Shown in pieces: positions 8,934 to 18,542 of a stretch of 42,717 nt of DNA. The stretch comes from Sphingobacterium sp. (GTDB lineage Bacteria > Bacteroidota > Bacteroidia > Sphingobacteriales > Sphingobacteriaceae): positions 1 through 42,717 of the forward strand of contig JAQZAZ010000033.1 of the NCBI GenBank assembly GCA_029239355.1. The letters are read 5' to 3'. Both the position numbers and the translations under genes were made by a program. The notes under the pieces are model-generated. The model made no database searches and had not been told where the DNA came from. It saw nothing but the letters and a program-made list of their open reading frames with translations. Position 1 is the first letter of the stretch. Each line of letters opens with the position of its first letter.

Positions 8934-9944
8934 ATGTCTCAATTAACAATCGTCGATCTGGCCAAAAAATTAGGCTTATCAAAATCAACCGTTTCCCGGG
9001 CATTTCGGGACAATGTGGACATTAACCCTGCGACCAAAGCCCGCATCTTGGCAATGGCTGAAGAAATAGGCTTCTCCCCAAATGTGTATGCAAGCAGTCT
9101 CAAAGCCAACAAAAGTCTAACGATAGCGATTATCATTCCTGAATTTGGAAATAAGTTTTTCTCACAGGCGATCAAGGGCATAGAAGCTGTGGCGCGATCC
9201 AAGGGCTATCATACCCTGATTTATGTGACCGATCACCAGGTTCAAAATGAAGCTTCTATTGTGCGTTCGCTGGCCAATGGGCGGGTGGATGGTGTTATTA
9301 TTTCGGCTTCGGGTGAAGGGAAAGACCATTCTCATTTGCAGCTTTTGGCAGAACGGGGAATACCTGTTATGTTTTTTGACCGTGCCTACGACGACTGGAA
9401 GGGAGGATACGTTACGGGGAATGATTTTGATTCTGCTTACCTGGCAACCAGGCATTTGATCAATAATGCTTGCAAACGGATTGCTTACTTAGCGATTAAT
9501 CCGAATGTTTCCATTGGTAAGGTACGTAAAGATGGGTATGAGAAAGCTTTGAAGGAAGCGGGGATCCCGATCAATCCAGAACTTATCTTGGATACAGTCA
9601 ACGACGCGGAACAAAATATGCAGGATATTGCCACTTTGATCGAAACAGAGAAACCAGATGCAATATTCGCCTCCGTTGAGCGCTTAGCGATTTCCAGTAT
9701 CCGCGTTGCTAAGCAGCTGGGGATCCGAATTCCGGAAGATCTCAAGATCATTTGTTTTTCTTGTCTGGATATTGCCGATCTGATTGATCCAGCACTCAGT
9801 GTGGTAAAGCAACCTGCTTATGAAATGGGCGAATTAGTAACAAAATACCTCTTGGATAAGATGGATGACCCCACTAATGATAAGTTTGCTAATTCGGTTT
9901 ATCTTGATTCACAGCTTATTTTTCAAAAATCTAGCCTTAAATAA
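8934..9944 (+). CDS. LacI/GalR-family transcriptional regulator of the maltodextrin locus
   Basis: A DNA-binding repressor of 336 residues. The start at 8934 places the helix-turn-helix at the N-terminus ('TIVDLAKKLGLSKSTVSRAF', residues 5-24) and has an AAAGGA-type ribosome site at 8918-8923; an upstream TTG at 8862 would give an unlikely 24-residue extension. The hinge helix includes 'YASSLKANKS', with L56 where LacI has the Leu that inserts into the centre of the operator. The rest (about 62-336) is a periplasmic-binding-protein-like sensor domain that would bind a sugar. It lies directly upstream of the starch locus and faces the same way, with two palindromic candidate operators after its stop. 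Maltose or a maltooligosaccharide is the likely effector, by context only. Confidence 0.92.
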   Translation: MSQLTIVDLAKKLGLSKSTVSRAFRDNVDINPATKARILAMAEEIGFSPNVYASSLKANKSLTIAIIIPEFGNKFFSQAIKGIEAVARSKGYHTLIYVTDHQVQNEASIVRSLANGRVDGVIISASGEGKDHSHLQLLAERGIPVMFFDRAYDDWKGGYVTGNDFDSAYLATRHLINNACKRIAYLAINPNVSIGKVRKDGYEKALKEAGIPINPELILDTVNDAEQNMQDIATLIETEKPDAIFASVERLAISSIRVAKQLGIRIPEDLKIICFSCLDIADLIDPALSVVKQPAYEMGELVTKYLLDKMDDPTNDKFANSVYLDSQLIFQKSSLK

Positions 9945-9992
9945 GAAAAAAAATATTTGTTTTTTGTGATCCCATTATTTAGCTTTGGTTAC

Positions 9993-10014
9993 TTTTCGGG
10001 AACATTCCCGAAAA
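9993..10014. promoter_or_regulatory. Candidate LacI-family operator O1
   Basis: Two perfectly complementary 10-base arms (9993-10002 and 10005-10014) flank a 2-base centre CA. The core GGGAAC-ATTCCC resembles LacI/GalR-type operators. It lies 49 bases after the regulator's stop codon. It shares its core with the palindrome at 10098, which argues that it is a binding site rather than a terminator. Confidence 0.75.
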
Positions 10015-10097
10015 ATATTTAAATAATCAATTTGTATGTAATATTGGATAAGGGAATCCAGAAAATCGCAAAGGCGATTTCTTTTTTCCTTGATTTC

Positions 10098-10109
10098 GGG
10101 AACGTTCCC
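10098..10109. promoter_or_regulatory. Candidate LacI-family operator O2
   Basis: A perfect 12-base palindrome, GGGAACGTTCCC, with a central CG as expected for LacI-type proteins that insert a hinge Leu at the centre. Its centre is exactly 100 bp from the centre of O1, and it ends 30 bases before the amylase start codon. Binding here could block transcription or, together with O1, form a loop. Confidence 0.75.
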
Positions 10110-10139
10110 AATTCAATTTCCAATGAAAGCTAATTATCG

Positions 10140-12725
10140 ATGGGGAAGCATATCACGCGTTTAATAGGGTATCTCTGGATGGTCGTCCTATTATCATCAT
10201 GTGCAAATAAAAAAGATATTATTGATATTGAACAGCCACCTGTGCCTGAACAACAAGGGACTGGTCTCGTCAATCTATCTTCTCCATTTCTCTTCTGGGA
10301 CAGGGAAATTACACTTCAATTTGATCTTTCCAAAGGAAATGCCGCGTTAAAAGGCAGTTCATCGGATCTGTACCTACACGCCGGATTGATTCCTGTCAAT
10401 GGTGGCGACTGGCAACATGTAGTGACAGACTGGTCAAAGAATGATAACGCTTACAAATTAAAATTTATAGCTTCCGGACTGTATTCATTCACATTTACAC
10501 CCGCCAAATTCTTTAACATGAGCAACGCTGAGGGTTTTGGTCAGCTAGCATTTTTGCTGCGTAATGGTGATGGATCGCTGGTCCAACGAAATCAAAATAA
10601 TTCGGATTTATTTCTGCCACTGGTGGCAGATAATGCGCAAGCAATTCGTTTTGTGTCGCCTATGCTGCAGCCCACAGATCCGCTCACCACAGAGAAGATG
10701 TATATTGTCGGGGAAAATCTGAAGCTGAAAGTTCAGGCAACCCAGTCTGGAAAAATCAGCATCTGGGACATTGGCCTGCAAATCGCTGCGTCTAGTTCAG
10801 CTCAGTCTTTGGAAAAGTCTTTCAGCTTAGAAAGTGATGGACTGCATGAACTTGAAGCGCGTCTTGAAACTGGTGCCAAGGTAGCGACGACTAAAATAGA
10901 ATTATTTGTACAGGCAAAACCAGCCATTGCTGCGCTTCCAGGAGGAGTTAATCCTAATGGGACAACGGTCAATAAGGAAAAAGGACAGGTTAGTTTTACG
11001 TTGACTGCGCCCTTTAAAAACAGTGTGTATCTATTGGGTGATTTTAATCGTTATAAAGCACTGCCTGCCTATGCAATGAGTCAGACTCCGGATGGTAAAA
11101 CCTGGTGGGTGACTTTATCCAATTTAGATTTCTCCAAAAAATATACCTACCAGTTTTTGGTGGATGGCCAATTGTATATCGCCGATCCCTATGCCGAACT
11201 GATTCTCGATCCACAAAACGATGCAGCTTTGGGCCTGACAAGTACTCTATTGCCCGCTTATCCCACAGCAGCACACGGAACTGTGGGGGTATTGGACCTC
11301 GCAGCGAAACCTTATCTCTGGAAGTCCAGCGCGTTTACTAAACCTGCACAAGGTGATTTGGTGATTTATGAACTTTTGGTCCGTGATTTTGTCAAACAGC
11401 ATCAGTACACCACACTCAAAGATTCCTTAACGTATTTAAAGCGCCTGGGAGTTAATGCAGTTGAACTGATGCCCATTCAGGAATCGGAGGGGAATTCAAC
11501 CTGGGGATATAATCCTTCTTTCCATCGCGCTCTGGATAAATATTATGGATTGAAAAATGACCTGAAAGCTTATGTTGATGCCTGCCACGAAAATGGTATT
11601 GCTGTTATTCTGGATGTCGTTTTTAATCATGCTTTTGGTCAGTCTCCACTTGTACAGCTTTATGTTGAACAGGGAAATGTCGCTGGCAATAGCCCTTGGT
11701 TCAATACCGTTGCCAAACATCCGTTCAATGTGGGCTTCGACTTTAACCATGAAAGTAGCTATACCCAAACGTTTGTCAAGGATGTGCTGACCTATTGGAT
11801 GCAAGAATATAAAATTGATGGTTTTCGATTTGACCTGTCCAAAGGGTTCACGCAGAAAAATTCAGGGACTTCAGAAAATGACTTAAGCGCCTGGAATGCA
11901 TACGATGCATCTCGTGTAGCCATTTTGAAGCAATACCAGCAGCATATCCGTGGCATAGATCCTTCTTGTTATATTATTCTTGAACACCTTGGTGGAGATC
12001 AGGAGGAAATGGAGCTGGCACAGTCAGGCATGCTGCTCTGGAATAATTTGAATGCTGTCTTCAATGAAGCGGCAATGGGATGGAATGCAAATAATGGATC
12101 GGATCTGGGTAGATTGTTTGCCTCAAACCACGGTATGGCACAGCCCTCTTTTGTGTCGTATATGGAAAGCCATGACGAACAACGACTGTTGTTCAAATGC
12201 CTGAATTATGGGAATTCATCGGGTAGCTATACGATCAAGAACTTAGGTACAGCGCTCAAACGTATGGAATTGGCTGCCCTATTTTTATTGGCTTCACCCG
12301 GTCCCAAGATGATTTGGCAGTTTGGTGAATATGGCTATGACGTGTCTATCGACGAAAATGGCCGAACCGGAGAAAAACCGCTTTTATGGAATTATCTGCA
12401 ACAAGACGACCGTAGGCAGCTCTTTGAGACCTATGCGAAACTCATACGCTTTAAAACACGAAATAACATCTTTCAAAATGGAAATATCATTGTCACAGGG
12501 GTAAAAGACGCGGTGAAGTATTTTCTATTGGAAAAGGATGGGCAACAAGTAGGGGTACTTGGCAATTTTGGGGTGGAAAGTGCAACGTTTACATTACCAC
12601 AAGCACTACAGGGGCAGTGGGTAGATAATTTTACGGGGAAAGAGCTCAACTGGTCCAGTGGGTCAACATTGAGCCTTTTGCCGGGACAATACCAATTGAT
12701 AAGCAAGACAAAACTAAATAAATAA
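10140..12725 (+). CDS. Surface GH13 alpha-amylase lipoprotein (SusG-like) with N-terminal accessory domains
   Basis: An endo-acting starch hydrolase of 861 residues. It starts with a lipoprotein signal, 'VVLLSSC', with acylated C21. Residues about 40-260 are beta-rich and resemble the DUF4961/Ig-like regions found in front of Bacteroidota amylases. Residues about 284-365 resemble a CBM48/isoamylase N-terminal domain ('VYLLGDFNRY', 'YQFLVDG'). The GH13 barrel follows, with 'DVVFNH' at 492-497, 'GFRFD' with nucleophile D565, 'ILEHLG' with acid/base E615 and 'SHDE' with D679, so all three catalytic carboxylates are present. It probably cuts starch at the cell surface and feeds the SusCD pair just downstream (SusC starts 11 bases after its stop). 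It lies first in the operon, behind the LacI-type operators, whereas B. thetaiotaomicron susG is last. Confidence 0.92.
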   Translation: MGKHITRLIGYLWMVVLLSSCANKKDIIDIEQPPVPEQQGTGLVNLSSPFLFWDREITLQFDLSKGNAALKGSSSDLYLHAGLIPVNGGDWQHVVTDWSKNDNAYKLKFIASGLYSFTFTPAKFFNMSNAEGFGQLAFLLRNGDGSLVQRNQNNSDLFLPLVADNAQAIRFVSPMLQPTDPLTTEKMYIVGENLKLKVQATQSGKISIWDIGLQIAASSSAQSLEKSFSLESDGLHELEARLETGAKVATTKIELFVQAKPAIAALPGGVNPNGTTVNKEKGQVSFTLTAPFKNSVYLLGDFNRYKALPAYAMSQTPDGKTWWVTLSNLDFSKKYTYQFLVDGQLYIADPYAELILDPQNDAALGLTSTLLPAYPTAAHGTVGVLDLAAKPYLWKSSAFTKPAQGDLVIYELLVRDFVKQHQYTTLKDSLTYLKRLGVNAVELMPIQESEGNSTWGYNPSFHRALDKYYGLKNDLKAYVDACHENGIAVILDVVFNHAFGQSPLVQLYVEQGNVAGNSPWFNTVAKHPFNVGFDFNHESSYTQTFVKDVLTYWMQEYKIDGFRFDLSKGFTQKNSGTSENDLSAWNAYDASRVAILKQYQQHIRGIDPSCYIILEHLGGDQEEMELAQSGMLLWNNLNAVFNEAAMGWNANNGSDLGRLFASNHGMAQPSFVSYMESHDEQRLLFKCLNYGNSSGSYTIKNLGTALKRMELAALFLLASPGPKMIWQFGEYGYDVSIDENGRTGEKPLLWNYLQQDDRRQLFETYAKLIRFKTRNNIFQNGNIIVTGVKDAVKYFLLEKDGQQVGVLGNFGVESATFTLPQALQGQWVDNFTGKELNWSSGSTLSLLPGQYQLISKTKLNK

Positions 12726-12736
12726 ACAGTTATTTT

Positions 12737-15706
12737 ATGAACAAACAGCTATTACGTCCATTTTGGGCTCTGAACATGCTACTCGGGGTGAGCGCTTCGG
12801 CATTTGCCCAACAGGCTACGCTTCAAGGGCGAGTAATGGACCAGAAAGGAAGTTCCTTGGTCGGTGCCACAGTGCGCTTCGAGGATATTCAAAAATCGCT
12901 GTCTACCAATGCGAATGGGGATTTTAGCTTGGATAGACTGCAATCGGGGAAATTGCGTCTGAAAGTAAGCATGGTCGGCTATGCGAGTTTGGATACTTTG
13001 ATCCAAGTGAAGGATGGGCAAAATCCGTTAACCTTATACCTGAAGTCCAATACGAGTGCATTGGAAGAAGTTGTTGTCATTGGTTATGGTACACAAAAGA
13101 GAAGTGAGCTGACAGGATCGATCAGTACAGTGACTTCCAAGGACTTTCAGAAGGGGCAAATTTCATCTCCAGAACAGCTTATTGTCGGTAAAGTCCCTGG
13201 CGTGCAGATTACCACCAGCGGCGGACAACCGGGTGCCGGAAGTACAATCCGTATCCGTGCTGGAGCTTCGCTGAATGCCAGCAATGATCCACTGATCGTT
13301 GTTGATGGCATTCCTTTAGCTGGCGGATCAGTATCCGGTGTAGCAAACCCACTGAGTTTGATTAATCCCAGTGATATTGAAACGTTTACCATTTTGAAAG
13401 ATGCCAATGCAACGGCAATCTACGGTTCAAGGGCTTCGAATGGAGTGATTCTGATTACCACAAAAAAAGGTAGCCGTTCAGGAACACAGATCAATTTTTC
13501 GACACAGAACTCGCTCGCCACTGTAGCCAATAAAGTGAAGTTGCTCAACGCAGATCAAATCCGTGAATACGTCAATGCCAATGGCAGCGATGTTATGAAA
13601 AAATTGTTGGGAACGGCCAATACCGATTGGCAGGATGTGATCTATGGTAATGCATTTACCACAGACAACAACGTTAACATCGCTTCTAAAGCGGGTAATA
13701 TGCCTTACCGCATTTCGGCTGGATATATGAACCAGGATGGCGTGCTGAAAAATGACAATCTAAAACGGACGACAGCTGCGTTGGCTTTGACCCCAAAATT
13801 TCTGGACAATCACCTATCCTTAGATGTGAATGTGCGTGGTACTTGGTCAAAATCTAAGTTCGCAACGCAGGATGCGATTGGATCGGCTATTCAATTCGAT
13901 CCGACGCAGCCCGTTTATGTGGAGGATAAGAGCAGCTTTGGGGGCTACTATGAGTGGATACAAGGCGGGAAACCTAATCCGAATGCACCACGCAATCCAC
14001 TGGCACTGCTGGATCTGCGCAAAGATAACGGAGATGTTTTCAGAAGCATTGGAAATGCAAAGGTGGATTATAGTTTCCATTTTCTCCCGGAGTTGCATGC
14101 CAACTTAAATGTGGGATATGACTTGGCCCGCTCAAAAGGGAACACATTCACACCGGCAATAGCTGCGCGTAATTTCAATGAAGGTGGTGAAAGAACCCAG
14201 TATAAAACAGATATCAACAACAGAACGCTTGAGTTTTACCTAAAATACGATAAGGAATTACCTGCAATAAAAAGCAATATAGACGCGACATTAGGCTATG
14301 GTTACTATAAAAACAGTAGTAAGGTCTATAATTTCAACCGGACCAACGCTGAGGGAGATAAGATCCTAAATGAACCTACGCGGGCTTTCGACAGACCCGA
14401 AAACTTGCTGATATCGTATTATGGTCGTTTAATCTATACGTATGATAACCGTTATGTGCTTTCCGGAACATTGCGTAGCGATGGCTCGTCGCGTTTTAGT
14501 CCGGATAACCGTTGGGGGTATTTCCCATCTGTCGGATTTACCTGGAGAGCAAAAAATGAAGGCTTTTTAAAGGAAGTAGCGGCTGTATCGGAATTAAAAC
14601 TTCGTTTAAGTTATGGAAAAACAGGACAACAGGATGGTATCGCCAATTATTCTTACTTGCCTAATTATACCATCAGTGGCAATGAATCCATGTATCGCCT
14701 CGGGGATGAGTATTATTACCTGAATTCGCCAGTGGCCTATGATAAAGATATTCGCTGGGAGAGCACGACAACCTACAATGCCGGAGTTGATTTTGGCTTC
14801 GCCAACAATCTATTCTATGGTAGCGTAGACTATTACTCGAAGAAGACCAAGGATCTACTCAGTACCATTCCAGTTCCTGTAGGATCCAACTTTAGCAACT
14901 TTTTGCTGACCAATGTCGGTAACATGGAAAATCAGGGATTGGAGTTTAACCTGCACTACGTACCTCTAAAATCAGAGAATTCATCGTTGGATCTCGGATT
15001 CAATTTGACGTATAACAGAAGTAAAGTGACCAATCTGACGCAAAGTGATGATCCGAATTTTATCGTCGAGACAGGTGGTATCCGTGGCGGAACAGGTGGA
15101 AATATCCAGGCGCATAAGGTGAATTTCATGCCCAATAGTTTCAATGTTTTCCAACAGGTGTATGATGAAACGGGGCATCCAGTTGAAGGTGTCTACGTCG
15201 ATCGGAATGGGGATGGTGTGATCAGCGATAACGATCGTTACTTGTATAAATCACCTTTACCGAAGTATCTTTTGGGCTTTACAGCGGCGTATAGTTATAA
15301 AAAATGGTCTGCAACAACCGTATTGCGTGCCAACTTGGATAATTATGTGTACGACAATGTCTCTTCCAACCTAGGCAGTGGTGCAAATGTAAACGATCAG
15401 GCGGTTTTGGTGATCAACAATGCGCCGGTGGATTTTTTGAATACTAATTTTCTACTCAAACAGTTACAAAGTGATTATTACATCAGGAACGCCTCATTTT
15501 TGAAAATGGATAACGTCAATCTGAGTTATAATCTTGGAAAATTTATCCGTAATAGCAATGCCTCGATGTCTATTTCTGCAACCGTTCAAAATGTGTTTAC
15601 CATCACCAAGTATAAAGGGGTTGATCCGGAAATATCCAATGGTATAGATGACCGGTTCTATCCTAGACCAAGAACCTATGTATTGGGTGTAAATGTGAGT
15701 TTTTAA
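12737..15706 (+). CDS. susC: SusC/RagA-family TonB-dependent transporter for maltodextrins
   Basis: An outer-membrane TonB-dependent importer of 989 residues. A signal peptide (about 1-24) is followed by a carboxypeptidase-regulatory-like domain (about 27-105: 'LQGRVMDQKGSSLVGATV'), the SusC signature 'LEEVVVIGYGTQKRSELTGS', a plug domain to about residue 230 ('AIYGSRASNGVILITTKKG') and a large beta-barrel ending in an aromatic residue (F). Length and order are normal for SusC. It sits between the surface amylase and SusD, so it probably imports the maltooligosaccharides made by that amylase. The substrate comes from context, not from the SusC sequence. Confidence 0.95.
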   Translation: MNKQLLRPFWALNMLLGVSASAFAQQATLQGRVMDQKGSSLVGATVRFEDIQKSLSTNANGDFSLDRLQSGKLRLKVSMVGYASLDTLIQVKDGQNPLTLYLKSNTSALEEVVVIGYGTQKRSELTGSISTVTSKDFQKGQISSPEQLIVGKVPGVQITTSGGQPGAGSTIRIRAGASLNASNDPLIVVDGIPLAGGSVSGVANPLSLINPSDIETFTILKDANATAIYGSRASNGVILITTKKGSRSGTQINFSTQNSLATVANKVKLLNADQIREYVNANGSDVMKKLLGTANTDWQDVIYGNAFTTDNNVNIASKAGNMPYRISAGYMNQDGVLKNDNLKRTTAALALTPKFLDNHLSLDVNVRGTWSKSKFATQDAIGSAIQFDPTQPVYVEDKSSFGGYYEWIQGGKPNPNAPRNPLALLDLRKDNGDVFRSIGNAKVDYSFHFLPELHANLNVGYDLARSKGNTFTPAIAARNFNEGGERTQYKTDINNRTLEFYLKYDKELPAIKSNIDATLGYGYYKNSSKVYNFNRTNAEGDKILNEPTRAFDRPENLLISYYGRLIYTYDNRYVLSGTLRSDGSSRFSPDNRWGYFPSVGFTWRAKNEGFLKEVAAVSELKLRLSYGKTGQQDGIANYSYLPNYTISGNESMYRLGDEYYYLNSPVAYDKDIRWESTTTYNAGVDFGFANNLFYGSVDYYSKKTKDLLSTIPVPVGSNFSNFLLTNVGNMENQGLEFNLHYVPLKSENSSLDLGFNLTYNRSKVTNLTQSDDPNFIVETGGIRGGTGGNIQAHKVNFMPNSFNVFQQVYDETGHPVEGVYVDRNGDGVISDNDRYLYKSPLPKYLLGFTAAYSYKKWSATTVLRANLDNYVYDNVSSNLGSGANVNDQAVLVINNAPVDFLNTNFLLKQLQSDYYIRNASFLKMDNVNLSYNLGKFIRNSNASMSISATVQNVFTITKYKGVDPEISNGIDDRFYPRPRTYVLGVNVSF

Positions 15707-15717
15707 ACGATATAACG

Positions 15718-17313
15718 ATGAAAAAATTAAATAAATATATAAGTGTTTGCTTGCTCGCCATTGCATTGAGCAGTTGCCACAAGGATTTGGATCTAAAACC
15801 GACCAACGATGTCACAGCAGATGTCGCCTATAAAGATTTTAAGGGTTATACATCGTCTTTTGCACGCTTGTATGGGTCGTTGACCTTAACGAGTACTTCA
15901 GGACCGAACAACTCCGACCTAGGAGGTCTGGATGCGGGTACTTCTGATTTTTTACGCCTTTTTTGGAATGCACAAGAACTGACCACAGATGAAGCGGCCT
16001 GTGCATGGCTGAATGACCCGGGGATCAGTGGATTGGATTACCTCAATTTTGACGACAGCAACCCGATGCTTAGGGGCCTCTATACTCGTTGTGTCTATAG
16101 CGCTACGCTTGTCAATGAATTCTTAAGGGAGAGTACTGATGCTAAATTGGCCGAACGCGGCATCTCAGAAGCCGATAAAGCAGAGATCGCCTATTATCGT
16201 GCCGAAGCAAGATTCTTACGCGCTTATAACTATTGGGTACTACTTGATTTGTTTGGAAATCCCCCATTTATAACCGAAGAAACTCCTGTCGGGAAAGTTT
16301 CTCCACCGCAGATTAAAAGGCCTGAGCTTTTTGCTTATGTAGAGAAAGAACTGTTGGGAGTGGCTGGTCAGTTAAAAGGCCCTAAACAGAATGTATATGG
16401 TCGTGTGGATCAAGTTGCCGCCTGGGGATTGTTGGCTCGCTTATACCTCAATGCCGAAGTATACTTGGGCGCAGGCAATAAGAAATATACCGAAGCGATT
16501 ACTTATTCAGAAAAAGTATTGAATTCGAGCTATAGCCTTGGAACAAATTACAGGGAGCTCTTCTATGCAGACAATAATATGAACAACCCCGAATTTATTT
16601 TTTACCTACCCTACGATGGGACTAAAACGCAGAGCAAGGGGGGAACAACCTACCTGATCAATGCGGCGATTGACGCCACAATGGATCCGACATCTTTCGG
16701 CGTACCCGGAGGAGGCTGGGCGGGTAATAGAACACGTGACAATATTGAGACAATTTTTGGGGACTATTCCGGACAGACAGATAAGCGTGCAATGTTTCAT
16801 TTAAATACAAGTGTTAAGATCGAGGATATCGCTGTTTATAAGCAGGGACTTGCGGTTACTAAATTCCGTAATGTAAATAAAGATGGTAAGACCGCTCCAC
16901 CGGCGGCAGAAGGCTTTGTCGCGTCGGTTGACTTTCCGTTGATTCGTCTGGCAGAAATGAACCTGATCTATGCCGAAGCGACTTTACGGGGCGGTGCTGG
17001 CGGTACTCAGGCGAAGGCATTGGACTACGTCAATAAGTTGCGCGTACGCGCTTATGGTAATAACAGTGGGAACTTGGCCAATCTTTCGTTGGATGATATT
17101 CTCAACGAGCGCGTGAAAGAGCTGTACTGGGAAGGATTTAGACGTTCGGATTTAATCCGCTACGGCAAATTTACGGGTGACAATTACCTCTGGCCTTTTA
17201 AAGGTGGTGTCTTGGGTGGTCAGGCGGTTGCAGCCTACAGAACCTTATTCCCACTTCCGGCTTCGGATATTATTGCGAATTCAAATCTTGTGCAGAACCC
17301 TGGGTATAATTAG
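15718..17313 (+). CDS. susD: SusD/RagB-family starch-binding lipoprotein
   Basis: A surface lipoprotein of 531 residues that caps SusC and binds glycan. The lipobox is 'IALSSC' with C20. Family motifs are 'YRAEARFLRAYNYWVLLDLFG' (split here over about residues 161-181), 'FPLIRLAEMNLIYAEATLRGG' and 'VKELYWEGFRRSDLIRYGKF', with the usual C-terminal 'QNPGYN'. It begins 11 bases after susC and is surely co-transcribed. The preceding amylase and following SusE point to starch or maltodextrin. Confidence 0.95.
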   Translation: MKKLNKYISVCLLAIALSSCHKDLDLKPTNDVTADVAYKDFKGYTSSFARLYGSLTLTSTSGPNNSDLGGLDAGTSDFLRLFWNAQELTTDEAACAWLNDPGISGLDYLNFDDSNPMLRGLYTRCVYSATLVNEFLRESTDAKLAERGISEADKAEIAYYRAEARFLRAYNYWVLLDLFGNPPFITEETPVGKVSPPQIKRPELFAYVEKELLGVAGQLKGPKQNVYGRVDQVAAWGLLARLYLNAEVYLGAGNKKYTEAITYSEKVLNSSYSLGTNYRELFYADNNMNNPEFIFYLPYDGTKTQSKGGTTYLINAAIDATMDPTSFGVPGGGWAGNRTRDNIETIFGDYSGQTDKRAMFHLNTSVKIEDIAVYKQGLAVTKFRNVNKDGKTAPPAAEGFVASVDFPLIRLAEMNLIYAEATLRGGAGGTQAKALDYVNKLRVRAYGNNSGNLANLSLDDILNERVKELYWEGFRRSDLIRYGKFTGDNYLWPFKGGVLGGQAVAAYRTLFPLPASDIIANSNLVQNPGYN

Positions 17314-17329
17314 TCAATATTAAAAATGA

Positions 17330-17398
17330 AGAGCTTACCCTACTTAAAAGGCTATTCCGGTCATGTAAGCCAGAGCTGGCTTTTGACAGGTAAGCTCT
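17330..17398 (+). terminator. Nested stem-loop between susD and susE
   Basis: Outer arms of 10 bases at 17330-17339 and 17389-17398 pair perfectly. Between them, a smaller hairpin is centred on about 17375, with a 7-base stem. No T-run follows directly. It lies 16 bases after the susD stop and 124 before the susE start, so it could protect the susCD message or lower expression of the genes downstream. The role is inferred. Confidence 0.5.
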
Positions 17399-17522
17399 TT
17401 GCTGATCGATATAATGAACCGGTAGTAGACAATGATTGAGCAAATGAAACGCGAGCGTTCATCAGCAATTGAAACGGGATCATTTATACCGATAGGCCTA
17501 AACACTTATAAATATTAAATAG

Positions 17523-18542
17523 ATGAAAATTAGACACTATATCGGATTGATGCTGCTATTTATAGTCGCCTTCCAGAGTTGTAAAAAAGACGAAACGCAA
17601 GCAAGGTTGGCTAGTAATGATGCCGTAAAACCGGCGATATTGAACCTTGATAAGACCAATCTAAGCTTGTCGAAAGAAAATGCGAATGATACAGTATTAC
17701 ACCTCGACATGATCCAGCCTGATTTTGGTTTTCAGGCTGCGGTAACCAATGTGCTACAGTTTGGCCTTAAAGGGGACAATTTTAAAACGGTAAAGGAAGT
17801 GGTTATTCCGAGTGGCCGTAGCGCCATGGGTTTTACGGGGTATGAACTGAATAGCTACTTACTTGCCTTAGGTGTCCCAACTGGGAAAGCCTCTGAATTT
17901 GATGTTCGCCTCAAGTCAAGTATCAACACGAAAATTGCAGCAGTCTTTTCTGCTTCAGCAAGTCTTAAAGCAAGCCCATACGCGTCCACCAGCTATTTGT
18001 ATGTACCTGGAGCCTACCAGGGCTGGGATCCGGTCACTGCGGAATCGCTCGTATCGCCGACAAGCAATGGGATTTATACTGGAATTATCGCTTTTCCGGA
18101 AGCTAATTCTGAGTTTAAGCTGACCACTGAACGCAATTGGGCAAATTCCTATGGACAGACAGCAACGGGTAAAATCGCCTACAATAGCGGCGATAACATT
18201 AAAGCGCCTCGTGCTGGAAACCTCGAAATAGAAGTCAATACAACAGCGAATACCATCACATTCAAAGACCATAGCTGGGGCGTAATTGGTAGTGCGACGC
18301 CAAAAGGCTGGGATGCAGATACCGACATGAAATACGATAATGCGAACCAGGTCTGGAAGCTCACCGTCAACCTAACTGCCGGCGCGATCAAGTTCCGCAA
18401 GAATCACGACTGGGGGACCAATTTTGGAGGGGTAAATGGAAGCCTCGTTGCTGGCGGTGCTGATATTGCGGTAGCGAATGCGGGAACATACGACATTGTC
18501 TTTGACCTGAATGCGAATACCTACACCTTAACTAAGAAATAA
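17523..18542 (+). CDS. SusE-like starch-binding outer membrane lipoprotein
   Basis: A surface lipoprotein of 339 residues. The lipobox is 'IVAFQSC' with C20, followed by 'KKDE', an acidic/basic tail like those seen in exported surface lipoproteins. Residues about 30-150 look like the SusE N-terminal Ig-like domain. Two SusE/SusF-type starch-binding modules follow: about 155-245 ('YVPGAYQGWDP') and about 250-339 ('WGVIGSATPKGWD'); the paired Trp-containing motifs are typical. It has two binding modules where longer SusF proteins have three. It has no enzyme activity and should help hold starch near the amylase. Its stop overlaps the start of the next gene by one base, indicating translational coupling. 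Confidence 0.88.
   Translation: MKIRHYIGLMLLFIVAFQSCKKDETQARLASNDAVKPAILNLDKTNLSLSKENANDTVLHLDMIQPDFGFQAAVTNVLQFGLKGDNFKTVKEVVIPSGRSAMGFTGYELNSYLLALGVPTGKASEFDVRLKSSINTKIAAVFSASASLKASPYASTSYLYVPGAYQGWDPVTAESLVSPTSNGIYTGIIAFPEANSEFKLTTERNWANSYGQTATGKIAYNSGDNIKAPRAGNLEIEVNTTANTITFKDHSWGVIGSATPKGWDADTDMKYDNANQVWKLTVNLTAGAIKFRKNHDWGTNFGGVNGSLVAGGADIAVANAGTYDIVFDLNANTYTLTKK

Noticed and set aside
10027..10046. Possible -7 boxes (TCAATTTG at 10027, TAATATTG at 10039) for the starch operon
   Set aside because: Each has one mismatch to TAnnTTTG and neither has a convincing -33 element at the right distance.
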